DNA of 64,000 nt from Nannocystis sp. GTDB lineage: Bacteria; Myxococcota_A; Polyangia; Nannocystales; Nannocystaceae. This document shows positions 38,645 through 46,894 of this stretch, in pieces. A program made the position numbers and the translations under genes. The DNA lies in NCBI RefSeq assembly GCF_016714285.1, contig NZ_JADJNN010000038.1, positions 1 to 64,000 on the forward strand. The letters run 5' to 3'. How positions within the stretch are numbered: the stretch's first letter is position 1; every line of letters starts with the position of its first letter. Below the pieces are notes generated by a model, which made no database searches, was not told the origin of the DNA, and saw only the letters and a list, made by a program, of their open reading frames with translations.

Positions 38645-39988
38645 TCAGTACTCATATGTGAAGCTGTCACCCTCGAAGCCGAGCAGGAAGAACTCGAACG
38701 GCGACGGGCCCGTCTGCTGCAGCGGCGTCAGGTCGAACTTGCGGATCTCCATGATGAAGGCCTTGCAGTTGTCGCCGTGGGCGTCGTGGTCGATCGCCAG
38801 GTTCGAGTACTGGGTGTCGAGGACGATCGAGTCGAAGCACAGGGTGAAGTCGTGGGGCTCGCAGCCGCCGCTGTAGCCGACTTCGACCACCAGCTCGTCG
38901 CCGACGATCTGCGCGGCGATGATATCGAAGGTGTCGCTCGGTTGGAGGTCGAAGCAGTTCGGCAGGAAGCCGTCGCCGACAGTCGTGTCGGCGGTCTCTC
39001 CGGCGCCCGTCGAGCCGGTCGTGGTCTCCGCGGTGGTGCCCGGCCCGGTCGTAGTCATCACACTTGTGGTCGCGTCGGTCGCGTCGGTCGCGTCGGTCGC
39101 GGTCGCGCTGGTCGAGGTCTCGAGCGGGCCGCTGGATGCTGTCACCTGCCCGTTCGCATCGTAGCGACGCAGCACGACCTCGTAGGTCTCCGGGTTTGGG
39201 AAAGCGTAGGACGCCAAGAAGGTGTCGCCGTCCCAGCCGGTGACGACAGCCGTGACATCCGTCTCGTTATCGGCGAAGCGGTCGCTCCAGACGAGCGAAC
39301 CGTCGAGCGCGAAGCGGCCGACCCACACGGTCACGGTCTTTCCGTCCCAGGCGTGACCGGCGAGCACCGGTGCCCCGTCCGAGGCGAGGTCGTGGGCGCG
39401 GATGGACATGTCGGCGGGCGCCGCGAGCGTGGCCTCGGACAGTGCCTGCCCGCCCGTGTCGAGGCGGAAGACGCCGGGCGATTCGTCGAGCTCAAGCACG
39501 TGGATCACATCGCCGTCGGCGCCGATCTGACCATCGGCGATGAACTGTTGGCCCTCCGCGACCGGCGGCCGCTCCCGCTCCCGGCGCCACTCGAGCACCC
39601 CGTCCGAGGCGTAGCGGAGGACGACGAGCCGCTGGTCCTCTGTCGGCGGCTCGAAGTCCACGCCCTCGACATAGGTCACCGTCTCGGACACGAGGACGTG
39701 GACGAAGCCCGCATCGTCGACCGCGACGCTGAGCGGCTGACTCCCGTGCCCCGGGAGGCCGCCCTCGTACTCGGCGAATGGGCGGCGCTTCCCGTCGACG
39801 GCGAAGATCTCGAGGACGACGCGGCTCCCGACCTCGTGCGCGTAGACGGTCTCTCCTGCCGGTGTGGTCGCCATGGCCTGCGACCAGTTAGCGAGGGGCT
39901 CGCCGACCTGCGACCAACGCGAGCAGCGGGCTTCCAGGGTCCCCAGCACGAGACAGCGCTGCTCGTGTTCGAGTACCACCTGTCGCAC
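38645..39988 (-). CDS. Beta-propeller-like protein with Thr-rich linker
   Basis: 447 residues from GTG 39988, three bases after the preceding gene's stop. The N-terminal 270 residues repeat 'xxFAxDGxxxW' units (RYASDGVLEWRRE, RFALDGSLVWSDR, RYDANGQVTASSG), like delta-60 or propeller blades. A ~50-residue Thr/Ala spacer (ATDATDATDATTSVMTTTG) links to a C-terminal beta domain with three cysteines. No signal peptide is present at this start, so the N-terminus may be lost or the protein depends on an upstream sequence. Confidence 0.65.
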   Translation of the reverse strand: MRQVVLEHEQRCLVLGTLEARCSRWSQVGEPLANWSQAMATTPAGETVYAHEVGSRVVLEIFAVDGKRRPFAEYEGGLPGHGSQPLSVAVDDAGFVHVLVSETVTYVEGVDFEPPTEDQRLVVLRYASDGVLEWRRERERPPVAEGQQFIADGQIGADGDVIHVLELDESPGVFRLDTGGQALSEATLAAPADMSIRAHDLASDGAPVLAGHAWDGKTVTVWVGRFALDGSLVWSDRFADNETDVTAVVTGWDGDTFLASYAFPNPETYEVVLRRYDANGQVTASSGPLETSTSATATDATDATDATTSVMTTTGPGTTAETTTGSTGAGETADTTVGDGFLPNCFDLQPSDTFDIIAAQIVGDELVVEVGYSGGCEPHDFTLCFDSIVLDTQYSNLAIDHDAHGDNCKAFIMEIRKFDLTPLQQTGPSPFEFFLLGFEGDSFTYEY

Positions 39989-39991
39989 GGA

Positions 39992-40480
39992 TCAGTCGAT
40001 CGGACAATCCTCGAAGTCGGATCCGTCCGGACACAGGCCGGTGCCCAGGGCCTCGTCGCATTCGCCGTCGAGGACCCACGGGCACTCGTCGAGGTGGGGC
40101 GGCGCGCCGAGGTTCCCGTCGATCTTGAGCTTCCCGGTGACCGCCCGTCCCGCGGCCCACGCCTCCGCGTCGAGCTGCGGGAGATCGTCGTGGTTGATCA
40201 CCGTCAGGTGGTGAACCTTAGCGAGCGTGTCGAACCCCGCGAGCGTGTCGAGCTTGTCGTTGTCCCGCATGTACAACGTGTCCAGGGCGTCGAGCGGGAC
40301 GACTCCCGCGAGCGTCGTGAGCGCGGCGTTCTCGGTCAGCTCCACGACCCCGGAGACGGCGACGCCCTCGAGCCCCGCGAGCGACGTGAGGCCGCTGCAC
40401 CGCCGGAGGACCAGCTCGTCGAGCTGCGCCAGCGAGGTGAGCCCGGCCAGGCTCGTCAGCGACGAGTTATCAGAGACTGG
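39992..40480 (-). pseudogene. LRR / receptor-L-like protein, 5'-truncated
   Basis: From about 40478 the frame encodes VSDNSSLTSLAGLTSLAQLD, NAALTTLAGVVPLDALDTLY and ends LDGECDEALGTGLC...FEDC. These are ~22-25-residue 'LxxLxxN..L..L.G...L' repeats of the receptor L-domain kind, with the same Cys-rich tail as the gene at 49077-50363 (CPWPRDGICD...DWEDC). Before 40478 the frame continues into Arg/Pro-rich noise over a repeated element, so the signal peptide and about half the repeats are missing. Confidence 0.7.
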
Positions 40481-40545
40481 GGGGCTGCCTGCTCTCGCCC
40501 TGCCCGGCCAAGTGGCCGTCGAGCTCGCCGGCTCCCTGGGCCCGA

Positions 40546-40635
40546 GACGTGCCGATGCGCGGCCATGAGATCTCCGCCCTCTGGCCCGAATTTGTCGCGA
40601 ATTTGTCTCGATTCTGGCCTGTCTCGAGACAAACC
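40546..40635. repeat. Dispersed intergenic element, copy 1
   Basis: Contains ATGCGCGGCCATGAGATC followed by CTGGCCCGAATTTG and TCTCGATTCTGGCC. An inverted, diverged copy lies at 41758-41850. Confidence 0.55.
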
Positions 40636-40814
40636 CTCGTATTCTGCCTCGTAGGCCCATCTACTGGCACATATGCCCGACATCCTGAATGTCAACAAGA
40701 TGACCGTTGTGAACGATGTTCAAACGGGAGCAGCGGTCTGTTTCTTCGTGATCTGAAACCGGGTCGGTTCCAGAGGTTCCAGATCGCGCCACTCAACTCG
40801 CCCCGGGGCGATGG

Positions 40815-41058
40815 TCAGCGGGCGCTTGGAGGGGTGATGAGGGGGTCGATATGGATCCATGCGCCGTCTTCTTGCCAGCGCTGGTGCCACCGCCAGCAGG
40901 TCGTGGAGGCGCCGTACTCCTTGGGGACCTGGTTCCAGGCGGCACGATGGTGGAGTACCCAGCGGATATCGTCGAGGCTCTTGCGGATGCTCGCGTGGGT
41001 TCGCGGGTGGTGACCGGAGAGGACGATCGGGGCGACCTTTGCCCACTGGGCGTTGGCG
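40815..41058 (-). pseudogene. IS5-type transposase N-terminal (DUF4096-like) fragment
   Basis: The minus strand reads ANAQWAKVAPIVLSGHHPRT, then SIRKSLDDIRWVLHHRAAWN, QVPKEYGASTTCWRWHQRW and QEDGAWIHI before a stop at 40815. This matches the N-terminal DUF4096 domain of IS5-family transposases: 'W..i.p.lp....grp..d.R.vldgIlWvl.tGaPWrdLP..yG.w.tv..rf.rW...GvW..i'. The DDE catalytic part is missing and no terminal inverted repeats were found. It abuts the recombinase fragment. Confidence 0.78.
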
Positions 41059-41069
41059 GGGCTGGCCGG

Positions 41070-41448
41070 TGTGTTCTTGAATTTCGCGGAGTAGGGCCAT
41101 GACCTGCGAGGAGACGGGGACCGAACGCTGGCCGGTCTTGCTGTCGGGGAGGTTGAAGACGGCGTGCTGCCAGTCGATCATTGGCCACTTGAGGCTGATG
41201 ATCTCGTCCTTGCGCAGGCCGGTGTGGGCGAGCAGCTAGGGCCCAGGCGCTCATCGGCTCCGTAGCCGCGGGTGGCGACGCGCATGCGTACACCTTGCTG
41301 GAGAACGGTCTCGAGGCTGCGGCGCTCGTCGGGGCTCAGGGAAGCGCTCGACCCGGTGCGAGGCGAAGCGCTTGGTGTTGCTGACCGGGTTGCGGATGTT
41401 GGCGAGCTCCCAGTCGCGGATGATGCGGGAGTAGGAGCTGCCGAGGCT
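41070..41448 (-). pseudogene. Tyrosine recombinase fragment, copy in the 41-kb repeat
   Basis: Nearly identical to 53427-53756: PVSNTKRFASHRVERFLSPD, LRKDEIISLKWPMIDWQHAV and NLPDSKTGQRS. It contains the first catalytic Arg (TGLRKDEI) of phage-type integrases. Unlike the other copy it continues VPVSSQVMALLREIQEHTGQ. Three small indels relative to the other copy (near 41234, 41251 and 41340) break the frame. No box II or Tyr is present. Confidence 0.8.
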
Positions 41449-41727
41449 TCACTGCGGCTGGGAGCAGATGGTGGTGTCGATGCGGAAGTTCGATTGGGTG
41501 GTGTGGCGCTCGGCGTGGAAGACGTCGAGGGTGTAGGTGAGGCCCATGGCCAGCCCGAGGTTGTCGAGCGCGACGCTGCCGGGGCTGTTGCCGTGGACGC
41601 CGCCGATGTCGATGACGAGCTTCTTGTTGATGAAGACCCACACGTCGTCGTCACCCGTGAAGGTGAAGGTCTCGCCGCCGGTGTAGGTGAATGCGGTGTG
41701 GATCTCGGTCGTGAAGTGGAAGTTGTG
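41122..41727. repeat. 0.6-kb direct repeat, copy 1
   Basis: Matches 53427-54035 from CGAACGCTGGCC to AAGTTGTG with only a few substitutions and three short indels (net -3 bp). Contains the recombinase fragment plus the fibro-slime 3' end. Confidence 0.95.
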
Positions 41728-41728
41728 T
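41449..41728 (-). pseudogene. Fibro-slime domain C-terminal fragment
   Basis: Encodes NFHFTTEIHTAFTYTGGETF, TFTGDDDVWVFINKKLVID and IGGVHGNSPGSVALDNLG, identical in type to the C-terminus of the gene at 53757-54845 (fibro-slime / PA14-like carbohydrate-binding fold). It begins abruptly at 41728 with no signal peptide. The upstream frame runs into a dispersed repeat. Confidence 0.88.
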
Positions 41729-41757
41729 CGCCGTAGAGGGCTCAATTCGGCCGGATT

Positions 41758-41850
41758 CGAAGACTTTGGTCCCAGGCATCGAAAATCGATCCAAAATCGA
41801 TCCAAATTCTGGCCAGGCGACGGGATCGCGTGGCCGCGCATCCGGGGCAG
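41758..41850. repeat. Dispersed intergenic element, copy 2 (inverted)
   Basis: On the minus strand: ATGCGCGGCCACGCGATC, then CTGGCCAGAATTTGGATC and GATTTTGGATCGATTTT. Related to 40546-40635 and inverted to it. Confidence 0.55.
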
Positions 41851-41956
41851 GGAGGGCAGGGAATGGGGTTCTCGAGTTGGCTGCGGGGAGCGCGCGAGGA
41901 CCATGGGCCCGTGTCGGCCGCCTGAGGGGGGGCGCGAGACGTGCTACGGTCCCGGT

Positions 41957-42100
41957 GTGGACGCCGCGGACATTCGTGCCTTCGTACAGCGGGACTGGCA
42001 GCTGGCGATTACAAGGCGCGCGCGTGGAGCCGGTCAGGGCCTGGCCCAGCGAGCTGGACAGGCGGGCGACCTCGAGTGGTGCGTGTGTGCCGTGCCCTGA
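41957..42100 (+). pseudogene. Possible gene fragment with RAFVQRDW motif
   Basis: From GTG 41957 the frame reads VDAADIRAFVQRDWQLA, then falls into unlike sequence after a likely one-base shift (GDYKARAWSRSG in another frame). The start resembles N-termini of uncharacterised myxobacterial proteins, but the fragment is short and the identity unproven. Confidence 0.25.
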
Positions 42101-42150
42101 GGTCCGTCCCGTGGCCTTGAGCGAGGCGCTCTGCCTCGACGCGCGCTGGT

Positions 42151-42474
42151 TCAGAGCAGGCCTTGTTCGGGTGGTGGTAGTTCGAGTGACCGGCGGCGTC
42201 GTAGGCGAACTCTCAAATAGCGCTCGAGTAACGCGACGAATAGATAGGGCCCGACCCCGGCGAGCATGGCGCTTGCCCACATGGGGGTCGATCCATTCAC
42301 GAATATGCCGAGCATCATCAGCCACAGGAAGACGAAGACACCGGTTGGGGGTCCTGCGATTCTCCAGACATCACGTCGCTTCCAGAAGGCGGTCGTGGGC
42401 AAGAAGCCTAGCCGTTGCGGGCGATCGAGGTGGGCGACCTCGGTCTCAGGGGGGCGCGGTGCCAGCGCTGTCAT
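42151..42474 (-). CDS. Small two-TM membrane protein
   Basis: 107 residues from ATG 42474, preceded by GGAGGCGACC. Two hydrophobic helices: GVFVFLWLMMLGIFVNGS and SAMLAGVGPYLFVALLERYL, then a basic tail (RVRLRRRRSLELPPP). It lies 52 bp downstream of the Cys-rich protein at 42527-43231 on the same strand. A role as immunity or transport partner is possible but only inferred from position. Confidence 0.68.
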   Translation of the reverse strand: MTALAPRPPETEVAHLDRPQRLGFLPTTAFWKRRDVWRIAGPPTGVFVFLWLMMLGIFVNGSTPMWASAMLAGVGPYLFVALLERYLRVRLRRRRSLELPPPEQGLL

Positions 42475-42526
42475 GGTCGCCTCCGAGTGTACACCCTTCG
42501 TATTGGAAGGCACACAAATGCTCTCG

Positions 42527-43231
42527 TCACGAGATCGGGCAGTCGGGCTTGCACTCCTTGTTGCAGTCGATGCCGTCGAGGGCGTCGTCCGCGGTACCCG
42601 CCCCGACCACGCAGGCCGCACAACCAAACCCAAATCCACCCGCGCAGCATGCCGCGCCGGCGATCCACACGAGCGCCCTCAATCCCCACTTGGTCGCCCC
42701 GCACGCCGGATTACCGGCCATGGGGTCGGGGGGAAGCGTGCCCAGCCATCCAGAGACAGCCGTGTGCAGACGAGGATCGGTCAGGACGGCCCAGTAGACG
42801 AGCATCAGCTTCGGCGCATCGTGTGCGAGTTCTGCCTCCATGGTCGGCGACATCCAAACCCGATGGTCTTCGGCCCCGTAGACCTGGCGAATCTGCATAT
42901 GCGAGACTCCCCGAATCGAGAAGTGCGCCTCGGCAATCGGGTTTTCGACGTGGTTCCACAGGTCGATCCGCAACTGACCGGGCGCACCGGACCCCCGGAG
43001 GCGAAACCGGGCCGTGATGGAGAGGTGGCCCGGCTCTACCTGCTGGGGTTCAATCGAAAGGATGCGAGGGCGTGCTCGCGCGAGCTTCTGAAGCTCGTTC
43101 GCGGCCTCGGCACTCGACAGATCGGGCGACGAAAACGGGTGCGGGGCCGGAACGGGGACATTTGCCTTGACTGGGAAGGATGCATCGATGAGAAACGTGG
43201 CAAGGGTGAGCGTAGCCGTGGACATGCTCAT
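42527..43231 (-). CDS. Exported-looking protein with Cys-rich, Gly-rich C-terminus
   Basis: 234 residues. The N-terminus is weakly hydrophobic (TATLTLATFLIDASF). The middle is a beta-rich domain. The last ~55 residues are striking: LVWIAGAACCAGGFGFGCAA-CVVGAG, then DGIDCNKECKPDCP. This hydrophobic Gly/Cys-rich helix flanked by paired cysteines resembles the C-terminal core of halocin-C8-like bacteriocin precursors, in which an N-terminal region guards a Cys-rich peptide. The similarity is only by composition. The start (43231 or 43225) has no good ribosome site. Confidence 0.6.
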   Translation of the reverse strand: MSMSTATLTLATFLIDASFPVKANVPVPAPHPFSSPDLSSAEAANELQKLARARPRILSIEPQQVEPGHLSITARFRLRGSGAPGQLRIDLWNHVENPIAEAHFSIRGVSHMQIRQVYGAEDHRVWMSPTMEAELAHDAPKLMLVYWAVLTDPRLHTAVSGWLGTLPPDPMAGNPACGATKWGLRALVWIAGAACCAGGFGFGCAACVVGAGTADDALDGIDCNKECKPDCPIS

Positions 43232-43396
43232 GGACTCGGCACGGGCACGACGACTGTTGCACTCGATGCACAGATTCCAGGCGGGGCCCTGGCGACCTCG
43301 CCCTCCGGGCGACTCGAGGTGGACCCCCGTCGCCTGGTGTCGCGGTTTCGTACTTGCAGGTGGGGGATTGCGCCCATCGCGTGGTAAGAAAGGGCG

Positions 43397-44812
43397 GTGA
43401 GCAGACGCCGAGAGAGGCTCATCCAGGGCAGCCAGAGCTTGCCGGTCGACGCCGCCTCGCGGGTGCTCCGCGGCGATGCCGACGGCACCATGGCGGTCCA
43501 GGATCAGCGCTCGCGGCTCCTCACGGCGGAGATCGTCGGCATGTTGGAGCGGGCAGGGCCCCTGGTCCGTGGCGCGAGCGAAGTGGTCGCGTGGCAGCTC
43601 AATGCGATCGCGGCGCAGGGTGAGACGTGCTTGAAGCGCGGAGAGGTCGGGGAGGCCGTCGTCGTCTTCTCAAGACTGGGCGCCGGCATATGCGCGGGCT
43701 ACGAGCTGATCTGGGATGAGGAGAGCGAGGTCGGCATGGTGCTCGACCGGTGCGTCAAGGGACTCGAGGCTTGCCTCGACCGGGCCGCCACCAGCACACG
43801 TGGCGACATCCTCGGTGCGCTCCTCGACATCGCGGTGTGGGAGCGGACGAGCGGAGGCTATGGCGTCGGCGAACGAGCGGCCGAGCTTGTCCTCGCCCGG
43901 TCGACGGTCGACGAGCGGCGGGCGATCGCGGCGGCGGCCGCGTCTGTGCTGCAGCAGGCGGTGCTCCGCGCGCGCCAGCGCCTCGGGACCTTCGTGGTCC
44001 AGCTCGGTGGTGGCGCGGAGGTGGAGCGCGCGGCGCTGCTGCAGGAGAAAGGCGATCAGCATCGGCGGATCGCGCGACTACTCGCGCTGCACGAGCCGAA
44101 GGAGGCAGCCCAGGTCTTGACGGAGCTCGATGACCCGGGCGAACGGACTCGCTGCGCCGAGCTCTTCATTGAGCACGGCTACCCCGACGAGGGGCATAAG
44201 ATCATGGAGGGGGCGGTCGCTACTCGCGGTACACCCGGTCGGCGACAGACGCTGACCTGGCTTTACGGACAGGCGACTGGCGAGGGCGACGACAAGGCCG
44301 CCGCGACGTGGGCCGAGGAGATTTTCCGTGAAGCGCCGAGCGTCGAGCACTGGGGGTTACTCCGCGCGTCGGCGAGAGGGACGCTCCGGCATCAGCTCCG
44401 CCGCGAGCTCCTCGAGGCGGGAGAACACGTGCTCCTCATCGAGATCCTTCTGTCGGAGAACAAGGCCCGCGAGGCGCTCTCCAAGTTTCGCGCGGTGAAG
44501 GCTCGCACGCCGCGCGTGCTCGCGGCGATGCAACGGATCGCCGATGGTGTCGCGGCGCGACGTCCCCGCGACGCAGCGCGGCTGTACGCGGAGATCGCCG
44601 ACCATCACGGGATGGCGGACGAGCATGAGATCGCCGTCGAACTCGTCTTTCGCGGCTACCAGTTGTTCGCCGCCGCAGGCCACATGATCTTGGCGACCCG
44701 GCATCTCACGGATTTTTGTCGGCGTCATGCGGGCCGCGACGAGTTGATCGCACGGATCGAGAAGCATTCGTCTACGCCACGGATACAGCCGGGCGAGCAA
44801 GGACCGGTGTGA
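43397..44812 (+). CDS. Helical-repeat protein, like the C-terminal half of SWIM zinc-finger proteins
   Basis: 471 residues from GTG 43397. All-helical: CLKRGEVGEAVVVFSRLGAG, EVGMVLDRCVKGLEACLDRA, GALLDIAVWERTSGGYGVGE. The spacing resembles the helical region found after SWIM zinc fingers in bacterial SWIM-family proteins, but no CxCx...CxH SWIM motif is present. No catalytic site. Followed after 4 bp by another helical protein, probably co-transcribed. Confidence 0.62.
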   Translation: MSRRRERLIQGSQSLPVDAASRVLRGDADGTMAVQDQRSRLLTAEIVGMLERAGPLVRGASEVVAWQLNAIAAQGETCLKRGEVGEAVVVFSRLGAGICAGYELIWDEESEVGMVLDRCVKGLEACLDRAATSTRGDILGALLDIAVWERTSGGYGVGERAAELVLARSTVDERRAIAAAAASVLQQAVLRARQRLGTFVVQLGGGAEVERAALLQEKGDQHRRIARLLALHEPKEAAQVLTELDDPGERTRCAELFIEHGYPDEGHKIMEGAVATRGTPGRRQTLTWLYGQATGEGDDKAAATWAEEIFREAPSVEHWGLLRASARGTLRHQLRRELLEAGEHVLLIEILLSENKAREALSKFRAVKARTPRVLAAMQRIADGVAARRPRDAARLYAEIADHHGMADEHEIAVELVFRGYQLFAAAGHMILATRHLTDFCRRHAGRDELIARIEKHSSTPRIQPGEQGPV

Positions 44813-44816
44813 AGGC

Positions 44817-45185
44817 ATGAGCCGCGATATGTTCAACGACCCTCGCAGTCACGAGGCCGACGACCTGGCCTTGGAGGCAGAATTACTCGGGCGCCGTGGG
44901 GAGCACGTCGGCGCACGCGAGTTGTATCGCCGGGCCGCGGCGCTCGAGGAGGCCCTTGCACGCGAGACACCGGTCTCCTCACCGCGGCAGCGAGGTGTGC
45001 TGGCGATCAGCGCGGTCTCGCTGTGGGGCGCGGCAGGGGCGCTGGAGCGGGCGATCAGCCTCGCCGACGAATTCCTGACCGACCATGCGTTGCCGGCGAG
45101 CGAACGAACCAGCCTGGCAAAGCTGGCGGAGGAGCTCCGCACGCGTGCCGCGCAAGAGCATACTCATGCCTCCGGGCCGAGCTGA
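44817..45185 (+). CDS. Small helical (TPR-like) protein
   Basis: 122 residues, starting 4 bp after the preceding stop. Helix pairs such as ALEAELLGRRGEHVGARELY and RRAAALEEALARE have TPR-like spacing, but only about two units. Probably a partner of the upstream gene. No family recognised. Confidence 0.6.
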   Translation: MSRDMFNDPRSHEADDLALEAELLGRRGEHVGARELYRRAAALEEALARETPVSSPRQRGVLAISAVSLWGAAGALERAISLADEFLTDHALPASERTSLAKLAEELRTRAAQEHTHASGPS

Positions 45186-45360
45186 TGGAGGACGCGGCGG
45201 TCCGGGCCCAGCGGGCACACATGACTCAATGGAGGTGCTGGCGACGGTCGCTAGTCGGCGGCGGAGGAGGGTCTGCAAGTTCGTCGTCGTGCCATGGCTC
45301 CCGGGCGCGCACCGCGGGCAAGATCATATGGACCCCGAGATTGTCCCACGGGCACAGCCA

Positions 45361-45391
45361 CGCGCACGTGCCTCAAGAATCGTGGGATGGG
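45361..45391. repeat. 31-bp conserved palindrome-associated element, copy 1
   Basis: CGCGCACGTGCCTCAAGAAT then CGTGGGATGGG. Differs by one base from 52577-52607. The left arm GTGCCTCA can pair with TGAGGCGC just beyond (45399-45406), which overlaps the end of the RhuM-like gene. Confidence 0.85.
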
Positions 45392-45394
45392 CCG

Positions 45395-46459
45395 TCATGA
45401 GGCGCCGCCTTTTGGCGGGGGGTTCTTGGCTCTCCTGGGCAGCTTCTTTGCGGTGGCTTCGAGCTGGCGGATGGCTTCGGCCTCACCCTCGGTCTCTTGT
45501 GTAGTGCGACGCCGCGCGGCGAACTTATCATACTCGTCCGCGGCCTTGCGATCGGCGCCGTCACGACTGACGCGCCCGGCATCGGGCAGGACGGCGCGGT
45601 CATTGAAGCGCAGGAAATCATCCAGCTTCGCCCTCCAATCGGCGAGGAAGACCTGTTTGCGCCGCCGGGCCTGATCCTCGGCGTAATCGAGGAACATCAC
45701 CACGATGCGGTTGAGCTCCTCGACCTCCGACGCGCTGAGATAATTTTTGGCCACCGTGACATCGCCCTTGCGCACGGTGCCGCCCTTCCAGGAGGTCAGG
45801 CCCATGTTGGGCTGGGCGGCGTCAGCGCGAGCAGCAATGAGCTCCGGGGCGGTCATTCCGGTCGCAGCAAAGTGCAGTTTGTTCTGCACGATCTGGAACA
45901 CGGACTGCGTCTCGACCTCCTCCGGCGCGTAATCGGCGGCCAAAGCGATAATATCCCGGACGCGCAGATACACCCGGCGCTCGCTGGCCCGGATGTCGCG
46001 GATTCGTTCCAACAATTCGTCGAAGTAGTCCGGTACGCCGGGCCCAGGCGGAGTCTTGAGCCGCTCGTCGTCCATGGTGAAGCCCTTCACCAGGTACTCC
46101 TCGAGGCGAGCGGTCGCCCACTGGCGGAACTGCGTGCCCCGCTGGCTGCGGACGCGAAATCCGACGGCGAGGATGGCCGGGAGACTGTAGTGATCGACCT
46201 CGCGCGCGACCGTGCGCACGCCCTCCTGACGAACTATTCGGAAACTCCGAATAGTTGCCTCGAGCTGGATCTCCCCCGCCTCATAGATGCTTTTGAGGTG
46301 CTCGCTGATTGTCGGCACGGTCACTTGAAACAGCTCTGCCATCAGCGCCTGGGTGAGCCAGATCGTGTCGTTCACCAGGCGGCATTGGATGCGCGTCTGC
46401 CCATCCTCGCTTTGGTAGAGGATCAGGCTGGACTGCAGTGGGGCTTCTGGTGTGGTCAT
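45395..46459 (-). CDS. RhuM family protein
   Basis: 354 residues from ATG 46459. Matches the virulence RhuM family: SLILYQSEDGQTRIQCRLVN, TIWLTQALMAELFQVTVPTI, SEHLKSIYEAGEIQ, VDHYSLPAILAVGFRVRSQR-GTQFRQWAT and FLDYAEDQARRRKQVFLADW. The N-terminal part includes a winged-helix-like region. RhuM genes often travel with mobile or defence DNA; their biochemical role is unsettled. It overlaps the upstream nucleotidyltransferase fragment by ATGA. Confidence 0.88.
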   Translation of the reverse strand: MTTPEAPLQSSLILYQSEDGQTRIQCRLVNDTIWLTQALMAELFQVTVPTISEHLKSIYEAGEIQLEATIRSFRIVRQEGVRTVAREVDHYSLPAILAVGFRVRSQRGTQFRQWATARLEEYLVKGFTMDDERLKTPPGPGVPDYFDELLERIRDIRASERRVYLRVRDIIALAADYAPEEVETQSVFQIVQNKLHFAATGMTAPELIAARADAAQPNMGLTSWKGGTVRKGDVTVAKNYLSASEVEELNRIVVMFLDYAEDQARRRKQVFLADWRAKLDDFLRFNDRAVLPDAGRVSRDGADRKAADEYDKFAARRRTTQETEGEAEAIRQLEATAKKLPRRAKNPPPKGGAS

Positions 46460-46710
46460 TTTGTGAGTCCGCCGAGCGTGACAGGGCTCGGCTCGAGGCG
46501 CCGCCCCGGCGGGTCGCGGACGAGGGTGCCGTGGGCCTCGAGCAGGCGGTCGAGGTTGGCCTCGGACTGCTCGGGTACGATGTCGAGGTCTTGAGTGGTC
46601 GTGGGGGCGCCATGCAGCACGGCCGCGGCGCCACCGACGATCACAGACGCGATCTCTCGCCCGCACAGGACCCGAAGGAGGCCCTCGAGGTCAACGGTTG
46701 ACCGACGCAT
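46456..46710 (-). CDS. Nucleotidyltransferase (MNT/AbiEii-like), C-terminally truncated
   Basis: 84 residues with VIVGGAAAVLHGAPTTTQDL-DIV, the GG/S...DxD-type start of minimal nucleotidyltransferases. Family members run to 150-200 residues, with a third carboxylate in the second half; here the frame stops at 46456 exactly where the RhuM-like gene starts, so the C-terminal half is absent. The ATGA junction suggests RhuM was inserted, or the genes were joined by deletion. Confidence 0.68.
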   Translation of the reverse strand: MRRSTVDLEGLLRVLCGREIASVIVGGAAAVLHGAPTTTQDLDIVPEQSEANLDRLLEAHGTLVRDPPGRRLEPSPVTLGGLTK

Positions 46711-46894
46711 GGCGCAGGCGCTCGAGGGTGCTGGTGGCCTGCGTACACGCTCGGAGGCGTTCGAGCGGCGTCAGACCGAGCGCCCAGCGCAAGAGGGTCC
46801 GGTCGATCTCGTGGGACGCCTCGACGAGCTCGGGATCCCGCAATGCGACGGCGTGCTCGACCTCGTTGGCGGTAAGTGCGGGCAGGGGAGGCAT
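46691..46894 (-). CDS. Small helical protein, probable partner of the nucleotidyltransferase
   Basis: 67 residues from ATG 46894, overlapping the next start by 20 bp. ALTANEVEHAVALRDPELVE and RWALGLTPLERLRACTQ. Small helical proteins are often encoded beside MNT-type nucleotidyltransferases in toxin-antitoxin-like pairs (HEPN/MNT). It is not a HEPN domain (no Rx4-6H). Confidence 0.55.
   Translation of the reverse strand: MPPLPALTANEVEHAVALRDPELVEASHEIDRTLLRWALGLTPLERLRACTQATSTLERLRHASVNR

Noticed and set aside
43397..44812. Complete SWIM zinc-finger protein
   Set aside because: Only the helical C-terminal type region is present; no CxCx...CxH zinc motif.
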